Origin: an uncultured SAR86 cluster bacterium
Lineage (GTDB): Bacteria; Pseudomonadota; Gammaproteobacteria; Magnimaribacterales; AG-339-G14
DNA: 64,000 nucleotides
Direction of reading: 5' to 3'
NCBI GenBank assembly: GCA_902587545.1
Contig: CACILL010000001.1
Location: forward strand, 186,001-250,000
Shown here: piece after piece, positions 1 through 8,204 of the stretch
Position numbering within the stretch: position 1 is the first letter of the stretch
Layout: each line of letters starts with the position of its first letter
Notes under the pieces: generated by a model
The model's input: the letters and a program-made list of their open reading frames with translations, nothing else
Databases searched by the model: none
What the model was told of the DNA's origin: nothing
Made by a program: the position numbers and the translations under genes

Positions 1-651
1 CAAAAAAAATATAAATGCTTTCTATTTGACCTAGATGGCACTCTTTTAGATACAGCACCAGAGTTCTTAACTTGTCTAAACAAATTATTAAAAAAAAATA
101 AAAAGGAGTCAGTTTCTTATGATTTTGTCAGAAACAGAGTTTCTGATGGTGTAGGAAGATTGATTCAAGATAGCTTCATTATTGATGAAAATCATTCTGA
201 ATTTGAAGGATTAAGAAATGATCTGTTGGCTGAATATCAAAAGAACTATCTTCTTTCTAAAACTTTTCCTGGCGTAGACGAATTTCTTTATAAATTATCC
301 AAAAATAAGATTGATTGGATGATCGTAACTAATAAGCCAAAAAGGTTCTTTGAAGAAATTTGTCAAAAATTTGAATGGCATAAATACGCAATGGCTATGG
401 TTTCCCCAGAAGATGTAAATGGTAGAAGAAAACCTGATCCTGCAAGCTTAGATGCAGCTTTGGCAAAAACATCTATAAAAAAAGAGCAATCTATTTACAT
501 TGGAGATAATTGGCGAGATATAGAAGCAGCAAATAATTCTGGAATAGACTCTGCACTTGCCTTATACGGTTACATAGATAAAAAAGGCGCTGCTCTTTTA
601 AAACCAACCTCTAAAATAAATCAAATAAAAGATTTAATTAATTATATTTAA
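1..651 (+). CDS. gph: Phosphoglycolate phosphatase-like HAD hydrolase (5' partial)
   Basis: HAD-superfamily phosphatase that probably hydrolyses 2-phosphoglycolate or a similar small phosphoester in the cytoplasm. The frame is open from the first base of the window, so the start lies outside. Motif I (FDLDGTLLD) begins at base 25, with the nucleophile Asp codon at 28-30. Motif II is the IVTNKP stretch near 325-340, followed by a conserved KPDP segment and motif III (YIGDNWRDIEAA) near 495-530. These are typical of the Gph/CbbY branch. It converges on rluB and overlaps it by 4 bases at the stop codons. Substrate specificity cannot be read from the sequence, so the symbol is by family resemblance. 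Confidence 0.8.
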   Translation, partial: QKKYKCFLFDLDGTLLDTAPEFLTCLNKLLKKNKKESVSYDFVRNRVSDGVGRLIQDSFIIDENHSEFEGLRNDLLAEYQKNYLLSKTFPGVDEFLYKLSKNKIDWMIVTNKPKRFFEEICQKFEWHKYAMAMVSPEDVNGRRKPDPASLDAALAKTSIKKEQSIYIGDNWRDIEAANNSGIDSALALYGYIDKKGAALLKPTSKINQIKDLINYI

Positions 652-1352
652 CCTAATATTTCATCAGGGCTAATTCTTTTGAACTTTCCTTCCTTGAGAT
701 CTTTTGGTAAAAATAATTTTCCTAGTCTTACTCTTTTTAGTCTAGATACCTCGTGGCCTATTGAATCCCATAACTTTCTTACAGATCTATTTTTGCCAGA
801 CATGATGACTAGAGCGAACCAAGTATGAGATGAAGTTTGCTTGCCTTTTACCAAGTCAGTAAAAAATACTTTTTCTTTGTCAACTTTAATGCCTGACATT
901 AACTTTTTGAGATTTGAATCAGAGGGCTTGCCTCGAATTCTGGCAATGTATTCTCTTTCAATTTCATTAGATGGATGAATTATGTCATTTGCTAATTTTC
1001 CATCATTTGTGATTAACAGTAGTCCGCTGGTATTAATATCCAACCTCCCTATGGATATCCATTTTCCTGATTTTGGTTTAGGTAAATTCTCAAATATGGT
1101 TCTCTTTAACGAAGCATGTGAGCATTCTTCTCCAACTGGTTTGTTATACATTAATAGTTCGGATGAAATTCTCTCCAGAATGTTTATTGCTTTGCCATCG
1201 ATATAAACTTTATCTTCACTAGAGATTTTATCTCCCAATTTGGCCGGTATATCATTGATAAATACCCTACCCTCCTTAATTAGACTTTCAACTTTTCTTC
1301 TTGATGAGTATCCGTTTTGAGCTAATATTTTTTGAATCCTTTCTTTAGACAA
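648..1352 (-). CDS. rluB: 23S rRNA pseudouridine synthase RluB
   Basis: RsuA/RluB/RluE/RluF-family pseudouridine synthase, 234 residues; RluB isomerises U2605 of 23S rRNA. An S4 RNA-binding domain covers about residues 1-60 (ERIQKILAQNGYSSRRK). The catalytic domain carries the family motif GRLDINTSGLLL, with catalytic Asp at residue 105. It is the last gene of a leftward scpA-scpB-rluB string, the classical gammaproteobacterial neighbourhood, which favours RluB over RsuA or RluE. It lacks the long basic C-terminal tail seen in E. coli RluB, as expected in a compact genome. Confidence 0.88.
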   Translation of the reverse strand: MSKERIQKILAQNGYSSRRKVESLIKEGRVFINDIPAKLGDKISSEDKVYIDGKAINILERISSELLMYNKPVGEECSHASLKRTIFENLPKPKSGKWISIGRLDINTSGLLLITNDGKLANDIIHPSNEIEREYIARIRGKPSDSNLKKLMSGIKVDKEKVFFTDLVKGKQTSSHTWFALVIMSGKNRSVRKLWDSIGHEVSRLKRVRLGKLFLPKDLKEGKFKRISPDEILG

Positions 1353-1357
1353 CGCTT

Positions 1358-1933
1358 CTATTCTGAATTGCTTGGAGGAGGTTCATTCAAAAGGGAAATT
1401 TGGGCTTCCTCAGGAATATTTTGAATTTCAGGTAACTCTGGTAAATCTGAAAGTTTAGAAAGATTTAAATCATCTAAAAAATCTTTTGTTGTTGAGAATA
1501 ATGCTGGTCTTCCAGGTACATCTCTATGTCCTACAACTTTGATCCAAGATCTATCCAAAAGAGTTCTGATGATTTGACTGCTTACAGAAACTCCTCTTAC
1601 CTCTTCAATCTCTCCCCTGGTAATAGGTTGTCTATAGGCGATCAAAGCTAAAGTTTCCAAAAGAGCTCGAGAATATTTTTGAGGTTTAGCTTCCCATAAT
1701 TTTGCCACCCAAGGAGAATACTCTTGTCTTATTCTAAGACGATAGCCACTAGCAACTTTTACTAATTCAATTGAATTTTCTGAATATTTTTCTTCAATGG
1801 ATTTCAGAGCTTCCTTTATTTCATTTGATGTTGGAGGGCTTCTTAAGTCAAAAGCAGACAATATTTCTTTTTCGTTCAAAGGTCTTGAAGAAGAAAAAAG
1901 TAAGGCTTCAATGATTAAAGATAAGTTGTCCAT
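1358..1933 (-). CDS. scpB: Segregation and condensation protein B
   Basis: ScpB, the kite subunit of the Smc-ScpAB condensin. It dimerises through winged-helix domains and binds ScpA to help condense and segregate chromosomes. Two winged-helix units can be seen: an N-terminal one starting SLIIEALLFSSSRPL, and a central one with the family signature ETLALIAYRQPITRGEIEEVRGV. I place the start at the ATG at 1933 (protein MDNLSLIIEAL...), not at the upstream ATG at 1978. The later start aligns with the family and leaves 4 bases after the scpA stop instead of a 41-base overlap. The acidic, proline-rich C-terminus is usual for the family. Confidence 0.92.
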   Translation of the reverse strand: MDNLSLIIEALLFSSSRPLNEKEILSAFDLRSPPTSNEIKEALKSIEEKYSENSIELVKVASGYRLRIRQEYSPWVAKLWEAKPQKYSRALLETLALIAYRQPITRGEIEEVRGVSVSSQIIRTLLDRSWIKVVGHRDVPGRPALFSTTKDFLDDLNLSKLSDLPELPEIQNIPEEAQISLLNEPPPSNSE

Positions 1934-1937
1934 ACTC

Positions 1938-2753
1938 TTAATGCACCTTATCCTTCGCTTTGACGTGTATTGGACCAAAAGAATCAGATTGAACTAATTG
2001 AATCATTGAGTCTTTTACTAACTCTAAAACGGCTAAAAAAGTTACGATTAAGCCAAGCTTTCCATCTGCCTTCTTGTAAAGATCGTAAAATTCCAAAAAG
2101 TTCTCACTTACCAACAGTTCCAAGACATTGGACATTTTTTCTCTAGTAGAAAGTTTTTCAAACTCAATAATATGACTACCTCTAAGTTTTTGTTTTTCTA
2201 ATAGTTCATAAAAAATATTTGATAACTTCTCTAGTTCTAAAGATGGCAGAGCCTCTTTAGATTCAAACTCAGGAAGAGCTGTACTTGCTGGGAAAAAATC
2301 TCTGTTTATTCTTGGCATGGACTCAATTTTCATGGATGCAGTTTTGAAACGCTCATATTCTTGAAGTCTTTTAATGAGTTCTGCTCTTGGGTCATCTTCC
2401 AATTCATCTTCAGCCGTTTCAACTGGCAACATCATTCTGGACTTTATTTCAGTTAAATATGCTGCCATCAGGAGATATTCTCCAGCCAGATCGAACTGTA
2501 ATTTTTCCATTAATTCAATGTACTCAACATACTGGTTTGTGATTTCAGCGACATTAATATCAAGGATATCCAAATTTTGTTTTCTAATAAAATAAAGAAG
2601 GAGATCCAAAGGACCTTCAAATGATTCAAGAAAAATTTTAAGGGCATTTGGTGGGATATAAAGGTCGTCGTGAGGAAGTAATATTTGCTCACCATTAACC
2701 GTAGCTAGATTAAACTCCGATTGCCTCGGGTTTTTTTCCTGCTCTTTTTTCAT
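1938..2753 (-). CDS. scpA: Segregation and condensation protein A
   Basis: ScpA, the kleisin that bridges the Smc heads and binds the ScpB dimer; 271 residues. The N-terminal Smc-neck-binding region contains the signature FEGPLDLLLYFIRKQNLDILDI (about residues 44-65), followed by YLLMAAYLTEIKSRMMLP. The middle is acidic and the C-terminus forms a winged helix. It is first in the leftward scpA-scpB-rluB string. The 71 bases between it and the upstream nadE (2754-2824) are AT-rich with no convincing terminator, so some read-through from nadE is possible. Confidence 0.93.
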   Translation of the reverse strand: MKKEQEKNPRQSEFNLATVNGEQILLPHDDLYIPPNALKIFLESFEGPLDLLLYFIRKQNLDILDINVAEITNQYVEYIELMEKLQFDLAGEYLLMAAYLTEIKSRMMLPVETAEDELEDDPRAELIKRLQEYERFKTASMKIESMPRINRDFFPASTALPEFESKEALPSLELEKLSNIFYELLEKQKLRGSHIIEFEKLSTREKMSNVLELLVSENFLEFYDLYKKADGKLGLIVTFLAVLELVKDSMIQLVQSDSFGPIHVKAKDKVH

Positions 2754-2824
2754 AATATAAAAGGCAATTATAGTTTAAAAAGCCTAAATTACACAAAATA
2801 TTGTGTTTTTGGGCAAGAAAATGT

Positions 2825-4438
2825 CTATATATTGTTTTTCCAGAAATTAGTAATTGGATATCTTCTGTCTTTGCCAAAATTTCTAGCGGAAATCTTGATT
2901 CCAAGTGGTACTTGCCTTCTTTTGTACTCATTGAAATTGATTAAATCTATAACCTTTTTTACGTCTTCTGAGTTAAAACCTGAGTCAATAATTTCTTTTT
3001 TAGTTTTGTCGTCCTCAACATATGCTTCAATAATTGGATCAAGTAAATCGTAAGGTGGCAGTGAATCACTGTCTTTCTGATCCTCTGATAACTCAGCGCT
3101 AGGCTCTCTATCAATTATTCTCTGAGGGATCGCTTTGCTAAGAGAATTTCTGTATCTGGCTAAATCATATACGGTTGTTTTGTAAACATCTCTTAGTACA
3201 GAAAACCCTCCAGCAGTATCACCGTATAAAGTTGAATAACCTACAGCTGCCTCGCTTTTATTTCCTGTTGTGAGAACAAGATAGCCCAAATTATTGGAAA
3301 GAGCCATTAGCGTAACTCCTCTACATCTTGATTGAAGATTTTCTTCAGTTTTATCAAATTCTCTTGGCTCTAATTTTCCATCCAAAGAATTTTTAAATGC
3401 AGAAAACATCTCGGATATGGGAATTACCTCATGGGTGAAACCAAGATTCTCTGCTAGCTGTTGAGCATCTTCAACACTTATGTTTGCGGTGTATTTAAAA
3501 GGCATCATAACTGTATTGACCTTGTCGGGCCCTAATGCATCAGATGCTATTGCGGCAGTTAGAGCTGAATCAATGCCTCCGGATGAGCCAATTAATATTC
3601 CTTTAAAATTATTTTTTTGAACATAGTCTCGAGTTCCTAAAACCAAAGCTTTGTAAATATCAGATATATCTCCTACCTTGCTTAATTGGTCTCCTTTTAA
3701 GCTTGATGAAATATTTTTGTCCTCTATTTCAATAACAGCCTGATCTGTTTCAAAACTTTTCAAACGCTTCACAGTATCCTTCGAATCGACTATCAAAGAA
3801 CTTCCATCAAATACTAGCTCGTCTTGTCCGCCCACTTGATTCACATAAATTATTGGTTTTTTAAATTTAGCAAAATAATTGCAAAGCATTTCTTCCCTAA
3901 GATTTTTCTTATCTAAAGTAAAAGGCGATGCACTTAAATTTATCAGTAAATCTATGTCTTGATTGCATACTTCTTTTGTAAAATCTGCATTCCAAATATC
4001 CTCACAAATAGAAATGCCAAACTTAAGACCTCCATCTTCAAAAACTTCATGAGCTTCTCCTTTCAAAAAGTATCTTTTTTCATCGAATTCTTTGTAATTA
4101 GGAAGGATTTGCTTTTTGTAATTTTTAACAATTTTTCCATTTTGATAAAAAAGTGCCGAGTTAAAAATATTTTCTCCTTCACGAGAAGGACATCCAATAA
4201 TTATAGAAATTTCTTTTGATAACCCTTCAAGCTCTTTGCAACACCTCTCGCTTTCATCCAAAAAATCTTGCCTTAAAAGTAAATCTTCAGGCGGATAGCC
4301 TGTTAAAAACATTTCAGAGAATATGATCAGATCTAAACCATTCTCTTTAGCTTCAGTAATGTGTGACTTGGCAAGGTCTAAATTACCTTGAATATCACCA
4401 ACTTTTGGGTTTTCTTGAATTAATTTTATTTTGTACAT
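2825..4438 (-). CDS. nadE: Glutamine-dependent NAD+ synthetase
   Basis: Final enzyme of NAD biosynthesis, amidating deamido-NAD+ with ammonia channelled from glutamine; 537 residues. The N-terminal nitrilase-type glutaminase domain (about 1-245) shows the Glu-Lys-Cys triad: E42 in FSEMFLTGYPPED, a Lys in YKKQILPNY (about 108-109), and C145 in SICEDIW. The C-terminal synthetase domain carries the PP-loop SGGIDS at 286-291 and the conserved TTGNKSEAAVGYSTLYGD segment. This is the long two-domain form that uses glutamine directly. It is divergent from the DAHP synthase gene across 52 bases. Confidence 0.93.
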   Translation of the reverse strand: MYKIKLIQENPKVGDIQGNLDLAKSHITEAKENGLDLIIFSEMFLTGYPPEDLLLRQDFLDESERCCKELEGLSKEISIIIGCPSREGENIFNSALFYQNGKIVKNYKKQILPNYKEFDEKRYFLKGEAHEVFEDGGLKFGISICEDIWNADFTKEVCNQDIDLLINLSASPFTLDKKNLREEMLCNYFAKFKKPIIYVNQVGGQDELVFDGSSLIVDSKDTVKRLKSFETDQAVIEIEDKNISSSLKGDQLSKVGDISDIYKALVLGTRDYVQKNNFKGILIGSSGGIDSALTAAIASDALGPDKVNTVMMPFKYTANISVEDAQQLAENLGFTHEVIPISEMFSAFKNSLDGKLEPREFDKTEENLQSRCRGVTLMALSNNLGYLVLTTGNKSEAAVGYSTLYGDTAGGFSVLRDVYKTTVYDLARYRNSLSKAIPQRIIDREPSAELSEDQKDSDSLPPYDLLDPIIEAYVEDDKTKKEIIDSGFNSEDVKKVIDLINFNEYKRRQVPLGIKISARNFGKDRRYPITNFWKNNI

Positions 4439-4474
4439 TGCTTAATTTAAGCTTTAATTTAAATTTAGAAGAGA

Positions 4475-4480
4475 TAAAAT
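4475..4480 (+). promoter_or_regulatory. Candidate -10 element for DAHP synthase gene
   Basis: TAAAAT lies ten bases before the ATG at 4491. No Shine-Dalgarno sequence is visible between it and the start, so transcription beginning near 4487 would leave a leader of only a few bases. The -35 side is AT-rich and matches the consensus poorly. Confidence 0.35.
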
Positions 4481-4490
4481 CAACGGTCAA

Positions 4491-5561
4491 ATGAAATATT
4501 TAACGGATAATACCAGAATAACAGGTTTGATGGAGGTGTCTCCACCTGTAGAAGTTATTGAAAAACTTCCAATTTCAGAAAAGGTTTCGGAGCTAGTGTT
4601 CAACTCCAGAAATGAAATTTCAGACATCCTTCATGGGAATGAGGATAGATTGGTTGTAGTTGTTGGCCCTTGCTCTATTCACGATCCCAAAGCTGCAATC
4701 GAGTATGCTAAAAAACTTAAAACTCTCGAAAAAGATCTTAAAGACAAACTCAAAATTGTCATGAGAGTATATTTTGAAAAACCAAGAACGACTGTGGGTT
4801 GGAAAGGTCTTATCAACGATCCTGATTTAAATAATAGTTACGATGTTAATAAAGGTCTTAAGGTGGCTAGAAAGTTATTATTAAAGATTAATGAATTGGG
4901 TTTGCCTGCAGGTACTGAGTTTTTGGATATGATAACTCCACAATATATTTCAGACTTGATTTCGTGGGGTGCAATTGGCGCTAGAACCACTGAAAGCCAA
5001 ATACATAGAGAGTTAGCCTCAGGGTTATCTTGTCCGGTTGGATTTAAAAATTCTACCAACGGCTCTATTCAGGTTGCCTTAGATGCTATTGGCTCATCTT
5101 CAAATAGCCATATTTTTCTTTCCATCACAAAAGAAGGAAAATCTGCTATTTTCAATTCCTCTGGAAATAGAGATTGTCATGTCATATTAAGAGGTGGAGA
5201 GACCCCAAATTATTCAAAAAAAGATATACAAAAAGTTAATGAGGATTTGAAAAACTCAAATTTAACTCAAAAAATTATGGTTGATATGTCTCATGGAAAC
5301 AGTCAAAAACAGTTCAAAAAACAACTCATTGTGAATAAAGATATCTCCGATCAAATTGCATCAGGAGATCAAAGTATTTTTGGAGTCATGATTGAGAGTA
5401 ACCTTGAGGAAGGAAACCAAAAAATAGATTCTCTTAAAAACCTTAAATACGGTCAAAGTGTTACTGATGCTTGCGTCAGTTGGAAAGATACTGAAGTAAT
5501 GCTAAAACTTTTAGCTAAAGCAGTTGATGCAAGGAGAGAAAAACTTAAGCGTTCTGCCTAA
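4491..5561 (+). CDS. 3-deoxy-7-phosphoheptulonate (DAHP) synthase, class I
   Basis: First enzyme of the shikimate pathway, condensing phosphoenolpyruvate with erythrose 4-phosphate; 356 residues, the usual length of the AroF/AroG/AroH type. The metal ligand Cys is C61 in VVGPCSIHDP. Further landmarks are the KPRTTVGWKG substrate loop, GARTTESQIHRELASGLSCPVGFKN, and the C-terminal DMSHGNSQKQ metal-binding segment. The N-terminal extension before the barrel is where feedback inhibitors bind in E. coli, but which amino acid regulates this copy cannot be read from the sequence. The next gene starts 4 bases after the stop, so the replication pair downstream is probably co-transcribed. aroK and aroB lie at 48.3-49.9 kb. 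Confidence 0.93.
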   Translation: MKYLTDNTRITGLMEVSPPVEVIEKLPISEKVSELVFNSRNEISDILHGNEDRLVVVVGPCSIHDPKAAIEYAKKLKTLEKDLKDKLKIVMRVYFEKPRTTVGWKGLINDPDLNNSYDVNKGLKVARKLLLKINELGLPAGTEFLDMITPQYISDLISWGAIGARTTESQIHRELASGLSCPVGFKNSTNGSIQVALDAIGSSSNSHIFLSITKEGKSAIFNSSGNRDCHVILRGGETPNYSKKDIQKVNEDLKNSNLTQKIMVDMSHGNSQKQFKKQLIVNKDISDQIASGDQSIFGVMIESNLEEGNQKIDSLKNLKYGQSVTDACVSWKDTEVMLKLLAKAVDARREKLKRSA

Positions 5562-5565
5562 GTTA

Positions 5566-6522
5566 ATGTCAAAAAGAACAAATTTATTAAATTTTGATAA
5601 AGAAATTGCATCTACCATTGGTTTATATGAAGCAATTGTTCTTCAAATATTCAAGTCTGAAAATAAACAAAACTTAACTCAGCTTTTTGACAAGCTTTCT
5701 TTTATCGAAAATAAGGAAGTTCGTAAAGTCTTAAAGAAACTTCTGAAGCTTAAACTGATCGAAAAAACATCGAGAGAAACTTTTTGTTTGAAATCCAAAA
5801 TCAAAGAAACTATCCCAGAAAGAAAGCAAAATATTTCCAAGGGATATCTTCCTTCAAACAATATTTTGAAAGAAGCCAAAAGCCTCGGTATTTCTGAGGA
5901 CTTCATTGGAAATAAACTACCTGAATTTAGAGCTTATTGGTCTGATCGAAAGGATAAAAGCTTTTCTTGGGACTACAAGTTTCTTAAGTATATTTTAAAA
6001 GAATGGAGAGCAGAAGAAGAAAGCTTAAATAAAGCATCAAAAATGAAACCAATTCAAAAAAATTGGAAACCCTCCAAAGAAGCATTACAAATTTTAAAAC
6101 ATGCTGAAATTGACGAAAAATTTATTGTTGATGCCTTGCCAGAATTTATTTTATATTGGAGCGAAAGGAATACTGCCTCTGATTCCTGGAATACTAAATT
6201 TCTTAATCACGTAAAAAATCAATGGGTCAGGTATCAAAATTTGATCTCTATGGTGAAGAAACCAACCAGGATGAATAAAGATTGGAAACCTTCAGAAGAT
6301 TGTTTTGATGTTTTGAGTTTAGCCAAAATAAATAAGAGTTTTGCCGTATCTCAAATTCCAGAATTTAAATTATATTGGTTGGAGACAAAAGAAATGCGAA
6401 ATTGCTGGAACTCAAAGTTTATTCAACACGTAAAATTCAAATGGAAAGCTAAACATGGGAATACAAAAAATGTATTATCAAGATTAAAAGATCATGAGTG
6501 GGCAGTTAACTTCAAAAATTAA
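5566..6522 (+). CDS. Primosomal DnaT-like protein with three DnaT-type domains
   Basis: Predicted 318-residue DNA-replication protein. After an N-terminal helical, winged-helix-like region (about 1-80) there are three copies of a roughly 55-residue unit, at about 94-148, 167-223 and 240-295. Each reads as a WKPS-type opening (YLPS in the first), a helix, LPEF..YW.., then W..KFL.HVK..W. This is the pattern of the C-terminal DnaT single-stranded-DNA-binding domain, which E. coli DnaT has once. I chose the ATG at 5566 because an upstream in-frame start would overlap the DAHP synthase end by 38 bases. The next gene overlaps by 29 bases and resembles a helicase loader, so a role in DnaB loading or restart is likely. 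Domain assignment is by pattern and function is inferred. Confidence 0.7.
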   Translation: MSKRTNLLNFDKEIASTIGLYEAIVLQIFKSENKQNLTQLFDKLSFIENKEVRKVLKKLLKLKLIEKTSRETFCLKSKIKETIPERKQNISKGYLPSNNILKEAKSLGISEDFIGNKLPEFRAYWSDRKDKSFSWDYKFLKYILKEWRAEEESLNKASKMKPIQKNWKPSKEALQILKHAEIDEKFIVDALPEFILYWSERNTASDSWNTKFLNHVKNQWVRYQNLISMVKKPTRMNKDWKPSEDCFDVLSLAKINKSFAVSQIPEFKLYWLETKEMRNCWNSKFIQHVKFKWKAKHGNTKNVLSRLKDHEWAVNFKN

Positions 6523-7093
6523 AATACCTAAAAGCCAAGTAGAGCTCATTAACCTGATTTTTGCTGAATTAGAAATTACTTTTCACAATCAATTTCATAA
6601 AGCATTTCCTGATGAGGAAACACTAACCTTGGCTAAACAACTTTGGCTAGCAAAGCTAGAAAAATATCAAAATGAGATAGTATTCCGAGCGATAGATAAA
6701 ATCATAGAAACTTCAAAATACTTACCATCTCTAAGTGCAGTTTTAAATCAAATTAAGGAATTAAGACTTCTCGAACAAAATATCCCTTCGTCAAATAATG
6801 CTTATATTGAAGCCAGTTCTTTGGGAGAGACAAATCCATTGGATTTTAATTGGTCTCATCCATTTGTTTATCATGCTGGTGCAAAATTAGGTTGGTACAG
6901 GCTAAAAACAGAGCCTGAGTTTGATATCAAAAAGGAATTTTTAGAGGTATATGAAGAAATATTAGAAGAGAGTGAACTCAAAGAAAGCCTATTCCTTTTA
7001 CCTGAAACTAAGGAAGAATTTACTGAAGAAAAACCTCTTTCCAGTGATTTGCAAAAATTAAGATTGGAAAAGATAAAAAAGAAATATTTATAG
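6494..7093 (+). CDS. Putative replicative helicase loader, phage lambda P-like
   Basis: A 199-residue protein overlapping the triple-DnaT gene by 29 bases. Residues about 14-85 match the pattern of the lambda replication protein P family: INLIFAELEITF, a W-containing helix (KQLWLAKLEKY), then IIETSKYLPSLSAVLNQI, where the LPS turn is characteristic. Lambda P loads DnaB helicase at the origin. Chromosomal P-like proteins beside DnaT-like proteins would supply the loader role in bacteria without DnaC. The charged C-terminus (about 145-199) has no recognisable domain. Identity rests on motif resemblance and context. The only ATG near the 5' end is at 6494. No phage genes surround it. Confidence 0.5.
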   Translation: MSGQLTSKIKIPKSQVELINLIFAELEITFHNQFHKAFPDEETLTLAKQLWLAKLEKYQNEIVFRAIDKIIETSKYLPSLSAVLNQIKELRLLEQNIPSSNNAYIEASSLGETNPLDFNWSHPFVYHAGAKLGWYRLKTEPEFDIKKEFLEVYEEILEESELKESLFLLPETKEEFTEEKPLSSDLQKLRLEKIKKKYL

Positions 7094-7104
7094 GTTTTCC
7101 TTGA

Positions 7105-7110
7105 TATAAT
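7105..7110 (+). promoter_or_regulatory. Extended -10 promoter for the efflux/isoprenoid operon
   Basis: TATAAT preceded by TGA gives a textbook extended -10 element (TGnTATAAT) 38 bases before the ATG at 7149. A purine-rich ribosome binding site (GGGAAGGA) lies between them. There is no good -35, which extended -10 promoters do not need. It would drive the RND genes and, through overlaps, xseB-ispA-dxs. Confidence 0.5.
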
Positions 7111-7148
7111 CGCCGCTCGCCTCCATATAAAGGGAAGGAAAACAATTA

Positions 7149-8204
7149 ATGAATATCGCTTCAAGGCTTCTTACCAGATCCAACTTAGAATGGGCATCCA
7201 TCTTTATTGGTTTCGCAATTATATGGATGGTATCAGGATTATTTGTGGAAGAACCAGCTCCTCCAGCATTGATTGAAAAAAAAGACGCTGTAGTAAGGGT
7301 CATAGATCAAAAAGCAGAAAATTTTTCTAAAGAAATTGTAGTAAAGGGTTTCACCAAAGCTGATAAAAAAGTATTAGTTAAATCAGAAACTTCGGGAAAA
7401 ATCATTGATTTACCGATTGAGCAAGGTACTTTCGTAAAAAAAGGTGAAGTTATTTGCTCTTTATTTGTAGCCGAAAGACAGGCTAATTTTGATAAAGCTT
7501 TACTTGATTTTAATTCAGCAAAAAAACTTTATGACGAAGAGCTCTACTCATCAAAACAACTTCAGAATGCAAAATCGAATTTTCAAAGAGCCAAATTGGA
7601 GTTGGATTATGCAAGCATCAAAGCACCATTTGATGGCGTAGTAGATAAAATTGATCTAGATGTTGGAGATTTTCTAAGTCGCGGCTCGACTTGCGCTACT
7701 CTCTTAGATCTTGATCCAATGATGATTACAGGAGATATTTCTGAAACCGAACTTTTAGATTTGACAAAAGAAAGTGATGTGAGAGTGATTACAAATGATG
7801 GCCAGGAGTTTCAAGGTCAAATTACATTTATATCCTCTTCCGCAGATGAAATGATGCATACTTTTGATATTGAAATTTCAATTCCCAATCCACTTGGAAA
7901 AATCAAAGACGGTCAAACAGCAAAAGTTATTGTGTCTGCTACCCCGGAGCCTGCTCACATAGTTCCTTTGTCAATTCTTAGATTAGATGAAGCAGGTAAC
8001 ATTGGTGTTAGAGTTGTTAATAAAGATAACCTTGTTGAATTTTATACAGTTGAAATCATTCAAGATACGGATAAAGGAGTCTGGGTAACTGGCCTTCCTT
8101 TCAACTCAAGAATCATTACTGTTGGTCAGGACTATGTAAACAATAATGAAAAAGTTGATATCGCAATTGACTATAGAATGAACAAGGATGAAAACGTTAA
8201 TTGA
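7149..8204 (+). CDS. RND efflux periplasmic adaptor subunit (membrane fusion protein)
   Basis: Periplasmic adaptor of a tripartite RND pump, 351 residues. One N-terminal hydrophobic segment (about 16-34) anchors it to the inner membrane, with no lipobox. A split biotinyl-lipoyl domain is visible (KVLVKSETSGKIIDLPIEQGTFVKKGEVIC, then YASIKAPFDGVVDKIDLDVGDFL). A short coiled-coil hairpin lies between the halves, followed by beta-barrel and membrane-proximal domains. The short hairpin and overall length resemble the MFP family paired with HAE/CzcA-type pumps in marine proteobacteria. It overlaps the permease by 17 bases. No outer membrane factor gene is in the window. Substrate unknown. Confidence 0.85.
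   Translation: MNIASRLLTRSNLEWASIFIGFAIIWMVSGLFVEEPAPPALIEKKDAVVRVIDQKAENFSKEIVVKGFTKADKKVLVKSETSGKIIDLPIEQGTFVKKGEVICSLFVAERQANFDKALLDFNSAKKLYDEELYSSKQLQNAKSNFQRAKLELDYASIKAPFDGVVDKIDLDVGDFLSRGSTCATLLDLDPMMITGDISETELLDLTKESDVRVITNDGQEFQGQITFISSSADEMMHTFDIEISIPNPLGKIKDGQTAKVIVSATPEPAHIVPLSILRLDEAGNIGVRVVNKDNLVEFYTVEIIQDTDKGVWVTGLPFNSRIITVGQDYVNNNEKVDIAIDYRMNKDENVN

Noticed and set aside
160-651. Treating the first gene as a short protein starting at a TTG at 160
   Set aside because: The frame is open back to base 1 and contains the HAD motif I (FDLDGT), so the gene continues beyond the window.
2721-3053. 110-codon plus-strand frame over the nadE 3' end
   Set aside because: Mostly antisense to conserved nadE sequence and without any family signature.
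6494-7093. Prophage remnant
   Set aside because: Although the product resembles lambda P, no integrase, attachment repeat, structural gene or composition shift surrounds it, and it is coupled to a chromosomal gene.
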